Shown piece after piece: positions 1 to 7,249 of a stretch of DNA of 58,132 bases. The notes under the pieces are model-generated. The model saw only the letters and a list, made by a program, of their open reading frames with translations, ran no database searches and was not told the DNA's origin. The DNA is taken from contig SVLU01000011.1 of the NCBI GenBank assembly GCA_015067795.1, positions 1 to 58,132 of the forward strand, read 5' to 3'. The translations under genes and the position numbers were made by a program. This DNA comes from Oscillospiraceae bacterium (GTDB lineage Bacteria > Bacillota > Clostridia > Oscillospirales > Oscillospiraceae). How positions within the stretch are numbered: position 1 is the first letter of the stretch; each line of letters starts with the position of its first letter.

Positions 1-1
1 T

Positions 2-109
2 GATATGCAGCTAGATGCCGTTTTGGAGTTGATTAACAACAGGCCTCGTAAGTGTCTGGGTTATCTTTCTCCTAACGAGTTTATTTGCAAACTGTTGCAC
101 TTGGATTGA
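2..109 (+). CDS. IS30-family transposase, C-terminal end only (cut by window edge)
   Basis: An open frame of 35 codons enters from the left edge and stops at TGA 107-109. It encodes the typical tail of IS30-type DDE transposases: NNRPRKCLGY followed by LSPNEF, which matches the family's usual C-terminal 'N-RPRK-LGY-TP-E' signature. The catalytic part lies outside the window, so I cannot say whether the element is intact. About 200 bp of A/T-rich sequence separates it from the next promoter. Its position just upstream of the ABC-transporter operon suggests that an insertion sequence bounds this region on the left. Confidence 0.8.
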   Translation, partial: DMQLDAVLELINNRPRKCLGYLSPNEFICKLLHLD

Positions 110-212
110 CAATCTGAGGAGGCTTTGATGCCCTGCAAACTCCACAATTTTGATGAACAGTTTTATATATTTCAATGTACTACAAATATTATATAGAGTT
201 TTAAAATACATA

Positions 213-241
213 TTGACAAACCCATACACTTATGATATTCT
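213..241 (+). promoter_or_regulatory. Promoter of the YtrA-like operon
   Basis: TTGACA at 213-218 is followed 17 bp later by TATTCT at 236-241. The -35 hexamer is perfect and the spacing ideal. The inverted repeat at 241-269 begins at the last base of the -10, so a bound repressor would cover the transcription start. Confidence 0.65.
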
Positions 242-269
242 AACTGTACTAATACACTTAGTACAGTTA
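241..269. promoter_or_regulatory. Perfect inverted-repeat operator, probably for the GntR/YtrA regulator
   Basis: TAACTGTACTAA (241-252) and its exact complement TTAGTACAGTTA (258-269) are separated by 5 bp. The site overlaps the predicted start point of transcription and lies 60 bp before the regulator gene. GntR regulators of the YtrA subfamily normally bind such palindromes and repress their own operon, and a GTACTA/TAGTAC core resembles what I recall of YtrA sites. Binding by this particular protein is inferred. Confidence 0.7.
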
Positions 270-328
270 ACACACCCAACAAACACTCTATACTCTACAC
301 ACCACATAACAGTCAGGAGGGATGTAAT

Positions 329-688
329 TTGATCAATTTAAATTACAGAGATTCCAGGCCCATATATGAGCAGATCAAGGACGGATACCGTGAGCTGCTC
401 ATATCAGGCGGCATACTGCCGGGAGAGAAACTGCCATCTGTGCGAGAGCTTGCAACCCAGCTTGCCATCAATCCGAATACCATTCAGAGGGCATACAGGG
501 AGCTTGAAGCGGAGGGCTACATCTATTCCGTACCCGGCAAGGGTGCTTTTGCGGCATCACAGGCAGACGTTTCATCACAGCGAAAGGCATCACTGCTTGC
601 CCAGTTCGATCATGCTGTATCCGAGCTGCTCTATCTGGGCGTTGAGGCAAGTGAGCTATGCGGCAGAATAAAGGGGGGCAAAAAATGA
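329..688 (+). CDS. GntR-family transcriptional regulator, YtrA subfamily
   Basis: A 119-residue DNA-binding protein. Residues 10-75 form the GntR winged helix (DSRPIYEQIKDGYRELLISG, then LPSVRELATQLAINPNTIQR). The short helical tail of about 45 residues is typical of the YtrA subfamily, which lacks a large ligand-binding domain. The start is TTG at 329, placed 8 bp after AGGAGG (315-320); the nearby ATG at 322 runs straight into a stop. The stop codon overlaps the start of the ABC ATPase gene (ATGA), so the two are translationally coupled. It probably represses its own operon through the palindrome at 241-269. The inducing signal is unknown; YtrA homologues respond to cell-wall-active antibiotics in Bacillus. 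Confidence 0.9.
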   Translation: MINLNYRDSRPIYEQIKDGYRELLISGGILPGEKLPSVRELATQLAINPNTIQRAYRELEAEGYIYSVPGKGAFAASQADVSSQRKASLLAQFDHAVSELLYLGVEASELCGRIKGGKK

Positions 689-1578
689 TTCAGGTTGAAA
701 ATGTTGTAAAAACATTTGACGGATTTCGTGCTCTGGACGGTTTGAATATCAACGTCCCAAGGGGTGCGATCTACGGTCTTGTCGGCCCTAACGGTTCAGG
801 CAAGTCCACTATTATAAGGCATCTTACAGGCATCTATCATCAGGATTCAGGCTCTGTTCTCATTGACGGACAGCCGGTTTACGAAAATCCTGCACTTAAG
901 TCAAGAATTGCATACATTCCGGACGATCTGTATTTTTTCCTGCAGGCAAACATAAAGGACATGATGCGCTTCTACAAGGGCGTTTTCCCGAACTTTGACG
1001 AGTGCAGATACAACAAGCTCCGTGAGGTTTTCAATTTAGATGAGAAGCGGGCAATGCGTCATCTGTCAAAGGGTATGCAGAAGCAGGCGGCATTCTGGCT
1101 GGCACTGTCCTCTCATCCTGAAATACTTATCTTAGACGAGCCTGTTGACGGTCTCGACCCTGTAATGCGTCGTCAGGTCTGGAGCTTAGTCATGGGCGAG
1201 GTTGCTGAACACGGTGCAACCGTTCTTGTCTCCTCCCACAATCTGAGAGAGCTCGAGGACGCCTGCGACCATGTGGGCATCATACATAAGGGCAAAACAG
1301 TTCTTGAACATTCGCTTTCCCAGCTTCAGGACAACATCGCAAAGGTTCAGATAGTTTATCCCGAAGGCAAATTCTTACCGGACGACCTGCAAATTCTCCA
1401 TGAGAGCCGCAGCGGTCGCGTGCAGACAGTCATCATCCGTGGTGAAATAGCAGAGATCGAAGCAAGACTCGCGGCAACAAAGCCGGTATTCTTCGACATG
1501 ATCCCACTTACGCTGGAAGAAATATTTATTTACGAGATGGGAGGTGCAGCTTATGAAATCAAAGACATCATCCTTTAA
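685..1578 (+). CDS. ABC transporter ATP-binding protein (YtrB-like)
   Basis: A 297-residue ATPase subunit, cytoplasmic, that would power the permease encoded next. Visible motifs are Walker A GPNGSGKST near residue 38, a signature-like LSKGMQKQ, Walker B ILILDEP and the switch histidine in VSSHNLREL. I chose the ATG at 685, which overlaps the regulator's stop and follows the purine-rich AAGGGGGG. An in-frame ATG at 658 would add 9 residues but has no ribosome site. The 3' end overlaps the permease gene by 26 bp. The gene order regulator-ATPase-permease matches Bacillus ytrABC-type operons. The substrate cannot be read from the sequence. Confidence 0.9.
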   Translation: MIQVENVVKTFDGFRALDGLNINVPRGAIYGLVGPNGSGKSTIIRHLTGIYHQDSGSVLIDGQPVYENPALKSRIAYIPDDLYFFLQANIKDMMRFYKGVFPNFDECRYNKLREVFNLDEKRAMRHLSKGMQKQAAFWLALSSHPEILILDEPVDGLDPVMRRQVWSLVMGEVAEHGATVLVSSHNLRELEDACDHVGIIHKGKTVLEHSLSQLQDNIAKVQIVYPEGKFLPDDLQILHESRSGRVQTVIIRGEIAEIEARLAATKPVFFDMIPLTLEEIFIYEMGGAAYEIKDIIL

Positions 1579-3406
1579 TAAGACTATTTTCTTCAATAAT
1601 CTCACAAGATTTTGGCCTATTTGGGCACTGTATCTTGTGATTTGGATATTCATTATGCCGGTACTGCTCTCCAACGAGCTTCGCTGGGGTGGTACTACTG
1701 CTGTTTACCTTGATTACTCCATTCTTGAACTGGCAAACATAGGTGGTCTTCTCTGTGCCGTAGGCTTCAGCGTATTGGCCGCTGCCGCAGTTTACTCCTA
1801 TATGTTCTCTGCAAGAAGTGCAAACTTCTTCTCCAGTCTCCCAATTCGCCGTGAGGGACTGTTTATTACAAGCTATCTCTCCGGTATTTGCTGGTTTTTA
1901 GCCGCAAATGTTATCATTCTGCTTCTCACCATGATCGTGGAGGCAACCTTCGGCGTTTTAAGTATGACCGGTCTTCTCCAGTGGTTCTGCATAGTATCCC
2001 TGCAGATGATAATATTTTACAGTATTGCCACCGCCTGTGCCGCAGTTGCAGGCAACATCTTCGGCTTTGCCATCCTCTACGCCGCACTCAACTGTGTGCC
2101 AATTCTCCTTGAAGTGATAATCAAGTACATCGGCACAATTCTTCTCCGCGGTGTTACCTACAATGATGAATTCTTCACCAGATTTGTAACTCCCGTCTAT
2201 ATGCTGTGGGACCGCATCGAAACTCACCATAATGCAGCAGGTGAACTTTCAAGCGTAAGCTATAATGGCTGGACACCTCTTCTCATCTTTGCGGCAGTAA
2301 GCATTGTTCTTGCGGTTATTGGTCTGTTTATTTACCGCAAGCGTCACATGGAAACAGCCTCCGATTTCATTGCGGCAAAGAAGCTGAGACCTGTTTTCAA
2401 ATACTGTGCTACCGTATGTCTCTCCCTTGGTCTTGGTCTTCTTTTCTTTGAAATACTGTTCATGGACGCAAGCTTTGACAGCGCATATATCCCACTTACC
2501 CTCTGTATGCTGGCAGGCGGCTTCATCGGCTACTTCGCCTCCTCCATGATGCTGGCAAAATCCTTCCGGGTATTTAAAAAGTGGAAAGGCTTCGCTGTAT
2601 TCTCCCTGATACTTATACTTGTGATGGTATTCGTAAGTCTTGATGTTTTCAATATCGAGGGCTACGTTCCACAGGTTGAAAACGTAGATAATGTTGCGAT
2701 ATCCTATGACTATGAGGAAGACAACACCTTTACCAACCTTGAAGATATTCAGGATGTCATCGACATCCACGCTTATCTGACCGAGGATAAGTCAAGGACC
2801 GTAAATCGAAACACCTGGTCCGATTGGAACGGTTCCGTAAGGCTCACATACACTCTTAAAAACGGTCATCAGGTCGAAAGGGATTATCTTGTATTCATTG
2901 AGGATGAGAGTGACCCGCTGTACTCAATGCTTGACGAGCTTCTTAACGATGGCGAAACCATCGTAAAAAGAAAAGTCGGTGATATGCCAATCAGCCCCAA
3001 GAACATCTACCATGCTAATATTCACGGCTACGATTATAAGACGGAGGAAAGCTATAACTTCGAACTCACTCCGGAAGAAGCTTATGAATTCTATCTGACC
3101 TGTCTCCTGCCTGATATGCAGGACGGCAATCTCGGGGCTCATGACATCGGCAGATTTACAGTAGAATATATTGGCGAATGTTATGTTTCCATTGACCTGC
3201 TCTATTTGGATGAACAGGGTGACGAGTATTACGATTCTCTCTATTTCACAGTACCTGTTGAGGCGGAACGCACAGTAGAAAAGCTTCGTGAGCTGGACAT
3301 TCCGGTATTAAAATACTACGAGGATGTCACAGATGCTTTAACCAAGATAGGTGGAGCTGACGAGCCGACAGCTATTATTGTAGAAAAAGAATACCGTTCA
3401 TTCTAA
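1553..3406 (+). CDS. ABC transporter permease with large C-terminal soluble domain (YtrC-like)
   Basis: A 617-residue membrane protein. The first ~270 residues hold six or so hydrophobic segments (for example WPIWALYLVIWIFIMPVL), followed by two more near 280-350. From about residue 375 the sequence is hydrophilic, acidic and without further spans, so a ~240-residue domain probably faces outward. This architecture resembles YtrC-type permeases. The ATG at 1553 lies 8 bp after GGGAGG (1539-1544); a GTG at 1544 overlaps that ribosome site and is less likely. It ends the operon, with a strong terminator 19 bp downstream. It is the membrane partner of the ATPase encoded just upstream. Confidence 0.85.
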   Translation: MKSKTSSFNKTIFFNNLTRFWPIWALYLVIWIFIMPVLLSNELRWGGTTAVYLDYSILELANIGGLLCAVGFSVLAAAAVYSYMFSARSANFFSSLPIRREGLFITSYLSGICWFLAANVIILLLTMIVEATFGVLSMTGLLQWFCIVSLQMIIFYSIATACAAVAGNIFGFAILYAALNCVPILLEVIIKYIGTILLRGVTYNDEFFTRFVTPVYMLWDRIETHHNAAGELSSVSYNGWTPLLIFAAVSIVLAVIGLFIYRKRHMETASDFIAAKKLRPVFKYCATVCLSLGLGLLFFEILFMDASFDSAYIPLTLCMLAGGFIGYFASSMMLAKSFRVFKKWKGFAVFSLILILVMVFVSLDVFNIEGYVPQVENVDNVAISYDYEEDNTFTNLEDIQDVIDIHAYLTEDKSRTVNRNTWSDWNGSVRLTYTLKNGHQVERDYLVFIEDESDPLYSMLDELLNDGETIVKRKVGDMPISPKNIYHANIHGYDYKTEESYNFELTPEEAYEFYLTCLLPDMQDGNLGAHDIGRFTVEYIGECYVSIDLLYLDEQGDEYYDSLYFTVPVEAERTVEKLRELDIPVLKYYEDVTDALTKIGGADEPTAIIVEKEYRSF

Positions 3407-3424
3407 ATTGACTCAAAAATCTGA

Positions 3425-3461
3425 CAAAAGCCGTCGGGAAACCGACGGCTTTTGTTGTTTT
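3425..3461 (+). terminator. Intrinsic terminator of the YtrA-like operon
   Basis: A 13-bp perfect stem (CAAAAGCCGTCGG at 3425-3437 with its complement at 3442-3454) with a GAAA tetraloop, followed by a T-rich tail. Confidence 0.9.
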
Positions 3462-3488
3462 GCAATGCATTTCACAATGTGATATTAT
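3460..3488 (+). promoter_or_regulatory. Candidate promoter of the RAYT gene
   Basis: TTGCAA (3460-3465), 17-bp spacer, TATTAT (3483-3488). The start point would fall about 10 bp before the ATG at 3505. The -35 overlaps the tail of the preceding terminator. Confidence 0.4.
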
Positions 3489-3504
3489 ATTGTTCGGTGA
3501 TGAT

Positions 3505-3990
3505 ATGGATAGACCAATAAGAAAATCAAACAGATTGAAAAATTATGATTACAGCACTAATGGTGCGTATTTTGTGACGATATGTACTAAGGAACGTGCA
3601 AATATTTTGAGCACGATTGATGTAGGGAAGGCAGCCCTCTGCCTTCCGATTCTGGAGTTATCCGATATTGGGCGTATTGCAGAAAAATACATTAACAATG
3701 TAAATGTTGTATATGACGGTGTTATGGTTGATGAATATGTGATTATGCCTAACCATATCCATTTGATCATTACGATAGACAATTTTGGAAGGCAGAGGGC
3801 TGCCTTCCCTACACTGAGTGATATAGTGCGTTCAATAAAGATTATGATTAGAAAAGAAACAGGGAAATCATTTTTTCAAACCTCATTCTACGACCACATC
3901 ATCAGAAGTGAACAAGACTACCTTAAAATCTGGCGATACATCGACACCAATCCCGAAAAATGGACGGAGGATAGATTTTATACAGAATAA
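3505..3990 (+). CDS. REP-associated tyrosine transposase (RAYT, IS200-like Y1 transposase)
   Basis: A 161-residue HUH endonuclease. The opening NYDYSTNGAYFVTICTKE, the metal-binding HIH in PNHIHLI (His84, His86) and the tail YLKIWRYIDTNPEKW are family hallmarks. RAYTs are single-copy domesticated relatives of IS200 transposases that act on REP palindromes, recognising a 5' GTAG. The start is the ATG at 3505, just after GGTGAT; an upstream in-frame start at 3460 lies in terminator sequence. Codons 40-48 (VGKAALCLP) and 95-103 (GRQRAAFPT) are encoded by two inverted REP units identical or nearly identical to intergenic ones at 6829-6900. These peptides fall in loops that are variable among RAYTs, so the protein may still be active. 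Confidence 0.88.
   Translation: MDRPIRKSNRLKNYDYSTNGAYFVTICTKERANILSTIDVGKAALCLPILELSDIGRIAEKYINNVNVVYDGVMVDEYVIMPNHIHLIITIDNFGRQRAAFPTLSDIVRSIKIMIRKETGKSFFQTSFYDHIIRSEQDYLKIWRYIDTNPEKWTEDRFYTE
3622..3647 (+). repeat. REP unit inside the RAYT gene, family A, forward
   Basis: GTAG (3622-3625) followed by the arms GGAAGGCAG and CTGCCTTCC, complementary and 4 nt apart. It matches the unit at 6829-6854 exactly and is the exact reverse complement of 3787-3812. Confidence 0.9.
3787..3812 (-). repeat. REP unit inside the RAYT gene, family A, inverted
   Basis: A 26-bp exact reverse complement of 3622-3647, ending in CTAC (GTAG on the minus strand). The pair has both GTAG tetranucleotides outermost, as in classic paired REP elements, and flanks the codons for the HIH catalytic motif. 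Confidence 0.9.
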
Positions 3991-4051
3991 AAAATCTACC
4001 GCAAAAATCGTAAATTTCTCAGAATACTTTGAAATAATTGCATTTATCCGG

Positions 4052-4080
4052 TTGCAAGAAAATGACTTAGATGTTATAAT
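4052..4080 (+). promoter_or_regulatory. Promoter of murA
   Basis: TTGCAA (4052-4057), 17-bp spacer, TATAAT (4075-4080). Transcription would start near 4087, leaving a leader of about 118 nt before murA. Apart from this promoter, I see nothing further between the RAYT gene and murA. Confidence 0.65.
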
Positions 4081-4204
4081 GTTAAACGTATATGTGTGAT
4101 TAGAATTATGTGTAAGAGAAAATCAAGAGATATATATAATTACCTAAGCCGAAATCGGGCATAATTTAGATAGAAGTTACAGAGTATTTTAAGAGGGTGA
4201 GCCA

Positions 4205-5503
4205 TTGACAAAGTATATTATCAAGGGCGGCAAACCGCTTCATGGCGAGATTGAGATCAGCGGTGCAAAAAACGCAGCAGTTGCAATTATTCCGGCAGCA
4301 CTTATGGTCAGCGGAACCTGCCGTATCGAAAACATTCCACAGATTTCAGACGTTACAATGCTGTTAAACATAATCGAGATGATGGGCGGTGACATCAGAA
4401 CCGTCGATCGTCATACTATGGACATCGACTGTGCAGGTGTCAAGTCTGTTCCGGCAGACTTTGAGCTTATGCACAAGATTCGTGCTTCCTATTACCTTAT
4501 CGGCGCTCTGCTTGGTCGTTTCGGCAGGGCTGAGGTTGCTATGCCCGGCGGCTGTAATTTCGGCGGCGTCAGACCTATCGACCAGCACATCAAGGGCTTT
4601 ATCGCTATGGGTGCTGATGTTTCCGTTCGCAACGGCATGGTTGTTGCACAGGCTAAGGGCGGCAGACTGAGAGGTGCTTCCATTTATCTGGACGTTGTTT
4701 CCGTTGGTGCTACCATAAACCTTATGCTTGCGGCATCCCTTGCACAGGGTGTTACCTACATCGAAAATGCCGCAAAGGAACCGCACATCGTTGACCTTGC
4801 AAACTTCCTGAACTCCATGGGTGCGGATATCCGCGGTGCAGGTACAAACGTCATCAAGATCCGCGGCGTTAACGAGCTTCGCGGCGGTTTCTACTCCACC
4901 ATTCCTGACCAGATCGAGGCAGGCACTTATCTTGCCGCCGTTGCAGGTGCAGGCGGTGAAGTGCTTATTAAGAATGTAATTCCAAAGCACCTTAACTGCA
5001 TCACAGTCAAGTTAGAGGAAATGGGCGTTTCCGTTAAGAAGTTCGGTGATTCCGTTCTGGTAAGCAGTGACGGCAAGCTCCGTGCAACAAACTTCAAGAC
5101 TATGCCTTATCCCGGTTTCCCTACCGATATGCAGCCACAGCTTGCTACCATTCTGTGCCTTGCAAAGGGTACAAGCACCGTCACCGAGGGCGTATGGGAT
5201 AACCGTTATAAGTATACGGACGAGCTTCTCAAGATGGGTGCAAACATCCGTGTTGAAGGCCGTACTGCGGTCATCGACGGTGTAAGTGAATTTACAGGTG
5301 CTCATATCAAGGCCTGTGACCTGAGAGCAGGTGCGGCTATGGTTATTGCAGGTCTGTGTGCCAACGGCACCACCGAGGTAACCGGCGTTAATTACATCGA
5401 ACGAGGCTACGAGGACATCGTTGGCAAGCTGAGAGCTGTTGGTGCGGATATCATCAGCGTTCAGTGTGCAGATGACGAAAACGAAGTCAGAGATATAGTT
5501 TAA
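4205..5503 (+). CDS. murA: UDP-N-acetylglucosamine 1-carboxyvinyltransferase
   Basis: A 432-residue cytoplasmic enzyme for the first committed step of peptidoglycan synthesis: transfer of enolpyruvate from PEP to UDP-GlcNAc. Lys22 in GAKNAA and Cys117 in PGGCNFGGVRP match the substrate-binding lysine and the catalytic, fosfomycin-reactive cysteine of MurA. The length fits the family (about 420-430). The start is TTG at 4205, preceded by AGAGGGTGA; no ATG lies nearby in frame. It has its own promoter at 4052-4080 and a hairpin downstream at 5512-5539. Firmicutes often carry two murA copies; which paralogue this is cannot be told from the window. Confidence 0.95.
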   Translation: MTKYIIKGGKPLHGEIEISGAKNAAVAIIPAALMVSGTCRIENIPQISDVTMLLNIIEMMGGDIRTVDRHTMDIDCAGVKSVPADFELMHKIRASYYLIGALLGRFGRAEVAMPGGCNFGGVRPIDQHIKGFIAMGADVSVRNGMVVAQAKGGRLRGASIYLDVVSVGATINLMLAASLAQGVTYIENAAKEPHIVDLANFLNSMGADIRGAGTNVIKIRGVNELRGGFYSTIPDQIEAGTYLAAVAGAGGEVLIKNVIPKHLNCITVKLEEMGVSVKKFGDSVLVSSDGKLRATNFKTMPYPGFPTDMQPQLATILCLAKGTSTVTEGVWDNRYKYTDELLKMGANIRVEGRTAVIDGVSEFTGAHIKACDLRAGAAMVIAGLCANGTTEVTGVNYIERGYEDIVGKLRAVGADIISVQCADDENEVRDIV

Positions 5504-5511
5504 AAAATCAC

Positions 5512-5545
5512 AATGGCATCTCATGTTTGGGATGCCATTTCTCTA
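5512..5545 (+). terminator. Probable terminator after murA
   Basis: AATGGCATC (5512-5520) pairs with GATGCCATT (5531-5539) around a 10-nt loop. The tail (TTTCTCT) is only moderately T-rich, so termination may be partial. Confidence 0.6.
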
Positions 5546-5555
5546 AGGATAAGAT

Positions 5556-6323
5556 ATGAAATTTTGCACATTTGCCAGCAGCTCGTCAGGTAATTGTTCT
5601 TTTCTCACTCATGGTGATACTAAAATACTTATAGACGCCGGTATCTCCATGCGCAGGATAAAAGCAAGCCTTGCGTCTCTCGGCCATACCATTGATGAGC
5701 TGAACGGCATTTTTATAACTCACGAGCATTCCGATCACATAAGTGCGATCAAAATGCTGCTGAAATATTTTGACGTACCGATTTATGCCACATGGGACAC
5801 TTACCGTGGAATCATAAGCCGCTTCCCCGAAGCCACAGGCAGGGTTAATATAATAAAGGCAGGAGAGCCCCTCTCTGTCGGTGAGCTGAATGTACTTCCA
5901 TTCTCCACCCCCCACGACGCTCAGGGAAGCGTTGGTTACAGAGTAAACGCCGGGGGCAAGAGCTTTGCCCTCGTTACGGACATTGGCTTCTGCAGTACAA
6001 ATGTTCTGAACGCTGTCCGTGGTGCTGATACGGTGGTGCTGGAAGCCAATCACGATATAGTGATGCTGATGAACGGCCCATACCCTCAGTATCTCTGTGA
6101 ACGGATTTTATCAAAGTACGGTCACCTGTCCAATCCTGACAGCGGACGTTTTGCGGTGTGCCTTGCGGAAAGCGGCACAAAGCGTATAATCTTAGCTCAC
6201 CTCAGCGAAAAGAACAACACCCCCGAGCTTGCAAAACGTGAGGTCAGCAGGGCTCTTGAGGGTATGGATGTGGAGCTGGTGGTTGCACCGGCAAAGGAAA
6301 TGGGAGAATTTTACATAATCTGA
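5556..6323 (+). CDS. Metallo-beta-lactamase-fold hydrolase, WalJ/YycJ-like
   Basis: A 255-residue cytoplasmic hydrolase. The opening MKFCTFASSSSGNC is the signature of the YycJ/WalJ group. The metal-binding motif THEHSDH lies near residue 56, and later metal ligands include the H of STPHDAQGS, the D of LVTDIGF and HLSEKN near the end. WalJ homologues are predicted nucleases linked to cell-wall signalling and DNA repair; no partner WalRK genes are nearby. ATG at 5556 follows AAGGATAAG. The stop is one base from the rlmH start, so the two form an operon, as is common in Firmicutes. Confidence 0.85.
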   Translation: MKFCTFASSSSGNCSFLTHGDTKILIDAGISMRRIKASLASLGHTIDELNGIFITHEHSDHISAIKMLLKYFDVPIYATWDTYRGIISRFPEATGRVNIIKAGEPLSVGELNVLPFSTPHDAQGSVGYRVNAGGKSFALVTDIGFCSTNVLNAVRGADTVVLEANHDIVMLMNGPYPQYLCERILSKYGHLSNPDSGRFAVCLAESGTKRIILAHLSEKNNTPELAKREVSRALEGMDVELVVAPAKEMGEFYII

Positions 6324-6324
6324 T

Positions 6325-6807
6325 ATGATTAATATAAAAATTATCTGCGTCGGCAAGCTGAAGGAGAAGTTTTATTCCGAGGCTTCCACCGAATACCTTA
6401 AAAGGCTCAGCGCCTATTCAAAAACCGAGATAATCGAACTGCCCGAAGCCAAACGAAGCGACGACCCCTCCCCCAAGGAAATTGAGGCTGCAATGCTAAA
6501 GGAAGCTTCTGCAATAATGGCAAAGATACCCCAGGGGGCAATGATAGTTGCCATGTGCATCGAGGGTAAGGGCTACTCCAGTGAGGACATGGCAGAGCTT
6601 ATCAAAAGAGCCGCACTTTCAGGCTCGTCGAAAATCTGCTTTATAATCGGCGGCTCGGACGGTCTGCATCCTTCGGTTAAGGAAAAGGCAGCTGTTAAGA
6701 TGTCTATGTCGAAGATGACATTCCCCCACCATTTGGCGAGGGTCATGCTGCTGGAGCAGATTTATCGTGGATTTAAAATCAATGAAGGCAGTAAATATCA
6801 TAAATAG
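6325..6807 (+). CDS. rlmH: 23S rRNA (pseudouridine1915-N3)-methyltransferase RlmH
   Basis: A 160-residue SPOUT methyltransferase that modifies pseudouridine 1915 in helix 69 of 23S rRNA on assembled ribosomes. It has the family opening INIKIICVGKLKEKF, the SAM-knot region FIIGGSDG (near residue 112) and the conserved end RGFKINEGSKYHK. The length matches E. coli RlmH (about 155). The ATG at 6325 comes one base after the walJ stop, so translation is coupled. No terminator follows directly; a paired REP element lies 21 bp beyond the stop and may act as a transcript end or stabiliser. Confidence 0.95.
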   Translation: MINIKIICVGKLKEKFYSEASTEYLKRLSAYSKTEIIELPEAKRSDDPSPKEIEAAMLKEASAIMAKIPQGAMIVAMCIEGKGYSSEDMAELIKRAALSGSSKICFIIGGSDGLHPSVKEKAAVKMSMSKMTFPHHLARVMLLEQIYRGFKINEGSKYHK

Positions 6808-6828
6808 ATAGTGGTTTTATGTATTATT

Positions 6829-6900
6829 GTAGGGAAGGCAGCCCTCTGCCTTCCGATAAACACAGATAATAATTGGAAGGCAGGGGGCTGCCTTCCCTAC
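6829..6900. repeat. Paired REP element, family A (BIME-like)
   Basis: Forward unit 6829-6854 (GTAG, then arms GGAAGGCAG and CTGCCTTCC) and inverted unit 6875-6900 are separated by 20 bp. The two differ at one position. The pair can fold as two small hairpins or one long stem. The forward unit is identical to the one at 3622-3647 within the RAYT gene, 3.2 kb away. Confidence 0.9.
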
Positions 6901-6946
6901 ATTAAATATTACAAACATCAGCAACCAACATAATATGGAGGCTAAA

Positions 6947-7249
6947 ATGGACAACTGGGGATTTTCCAAGAAAAAACACGAAAACTGGCCGATTTATGAA
7001 AACGGCGAAAATGTAAAACCTGTATTATTTAAGCATATCGGCGGATCACCGTTGGATATTGATGTTGAAGTCAGCTTACTTCAGGCGTATAATATACCTG
7101 TAATACTTCAGTATCCCAATGACGGTGAATTCGGCAAGCTTATTCTCGGACACGCAGGCGGCGGTGTTGACCTGTATGTTCCTGAAACTATGATCGAAGA
7201 TGCACAAAACATTTCAAACGCAACAATATGTGAAGAGGTGGAAGAATAA
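6947..7249 (+). CDS. Small conserved protein, DUF2007-like (putative signal-transducing protein)
   Basis: A 100-residue soluble protein. The middle part (IDVEVSLLQAYNIPVILQYP, then GDGV-like GGGVDLYVPETMIEDA) resembles the DUF2007 fold, a ferredoxin-like domain that compares an 'inner' and an 'outer' position of a peptide; the similarity is weak and the function unknown. I chose ATG at 6947, 5 bp after GGAGG (6937-6941); an ATG at 6935 overlaps that ribosome site. Its stop overlaps the phosphoglucomutase start by one base (TAATG), so it is co-translated with that gene. Confidence 0.7.
   Translation: MDNWGFSKKKHENWPIYENGENVKPVLFKHIGGSPLDIDVEVSLLQAYNIPVILQYPNDGEFGKLILGHAGGGVDLYVPETMIEDAQNISNATICEEVEE

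Noticed and set aside
3425-3461. Possible extra REP element
   Set aside because: It lacks a 5' GTAG and is followed by a T tract; it is an ordinary terminator.
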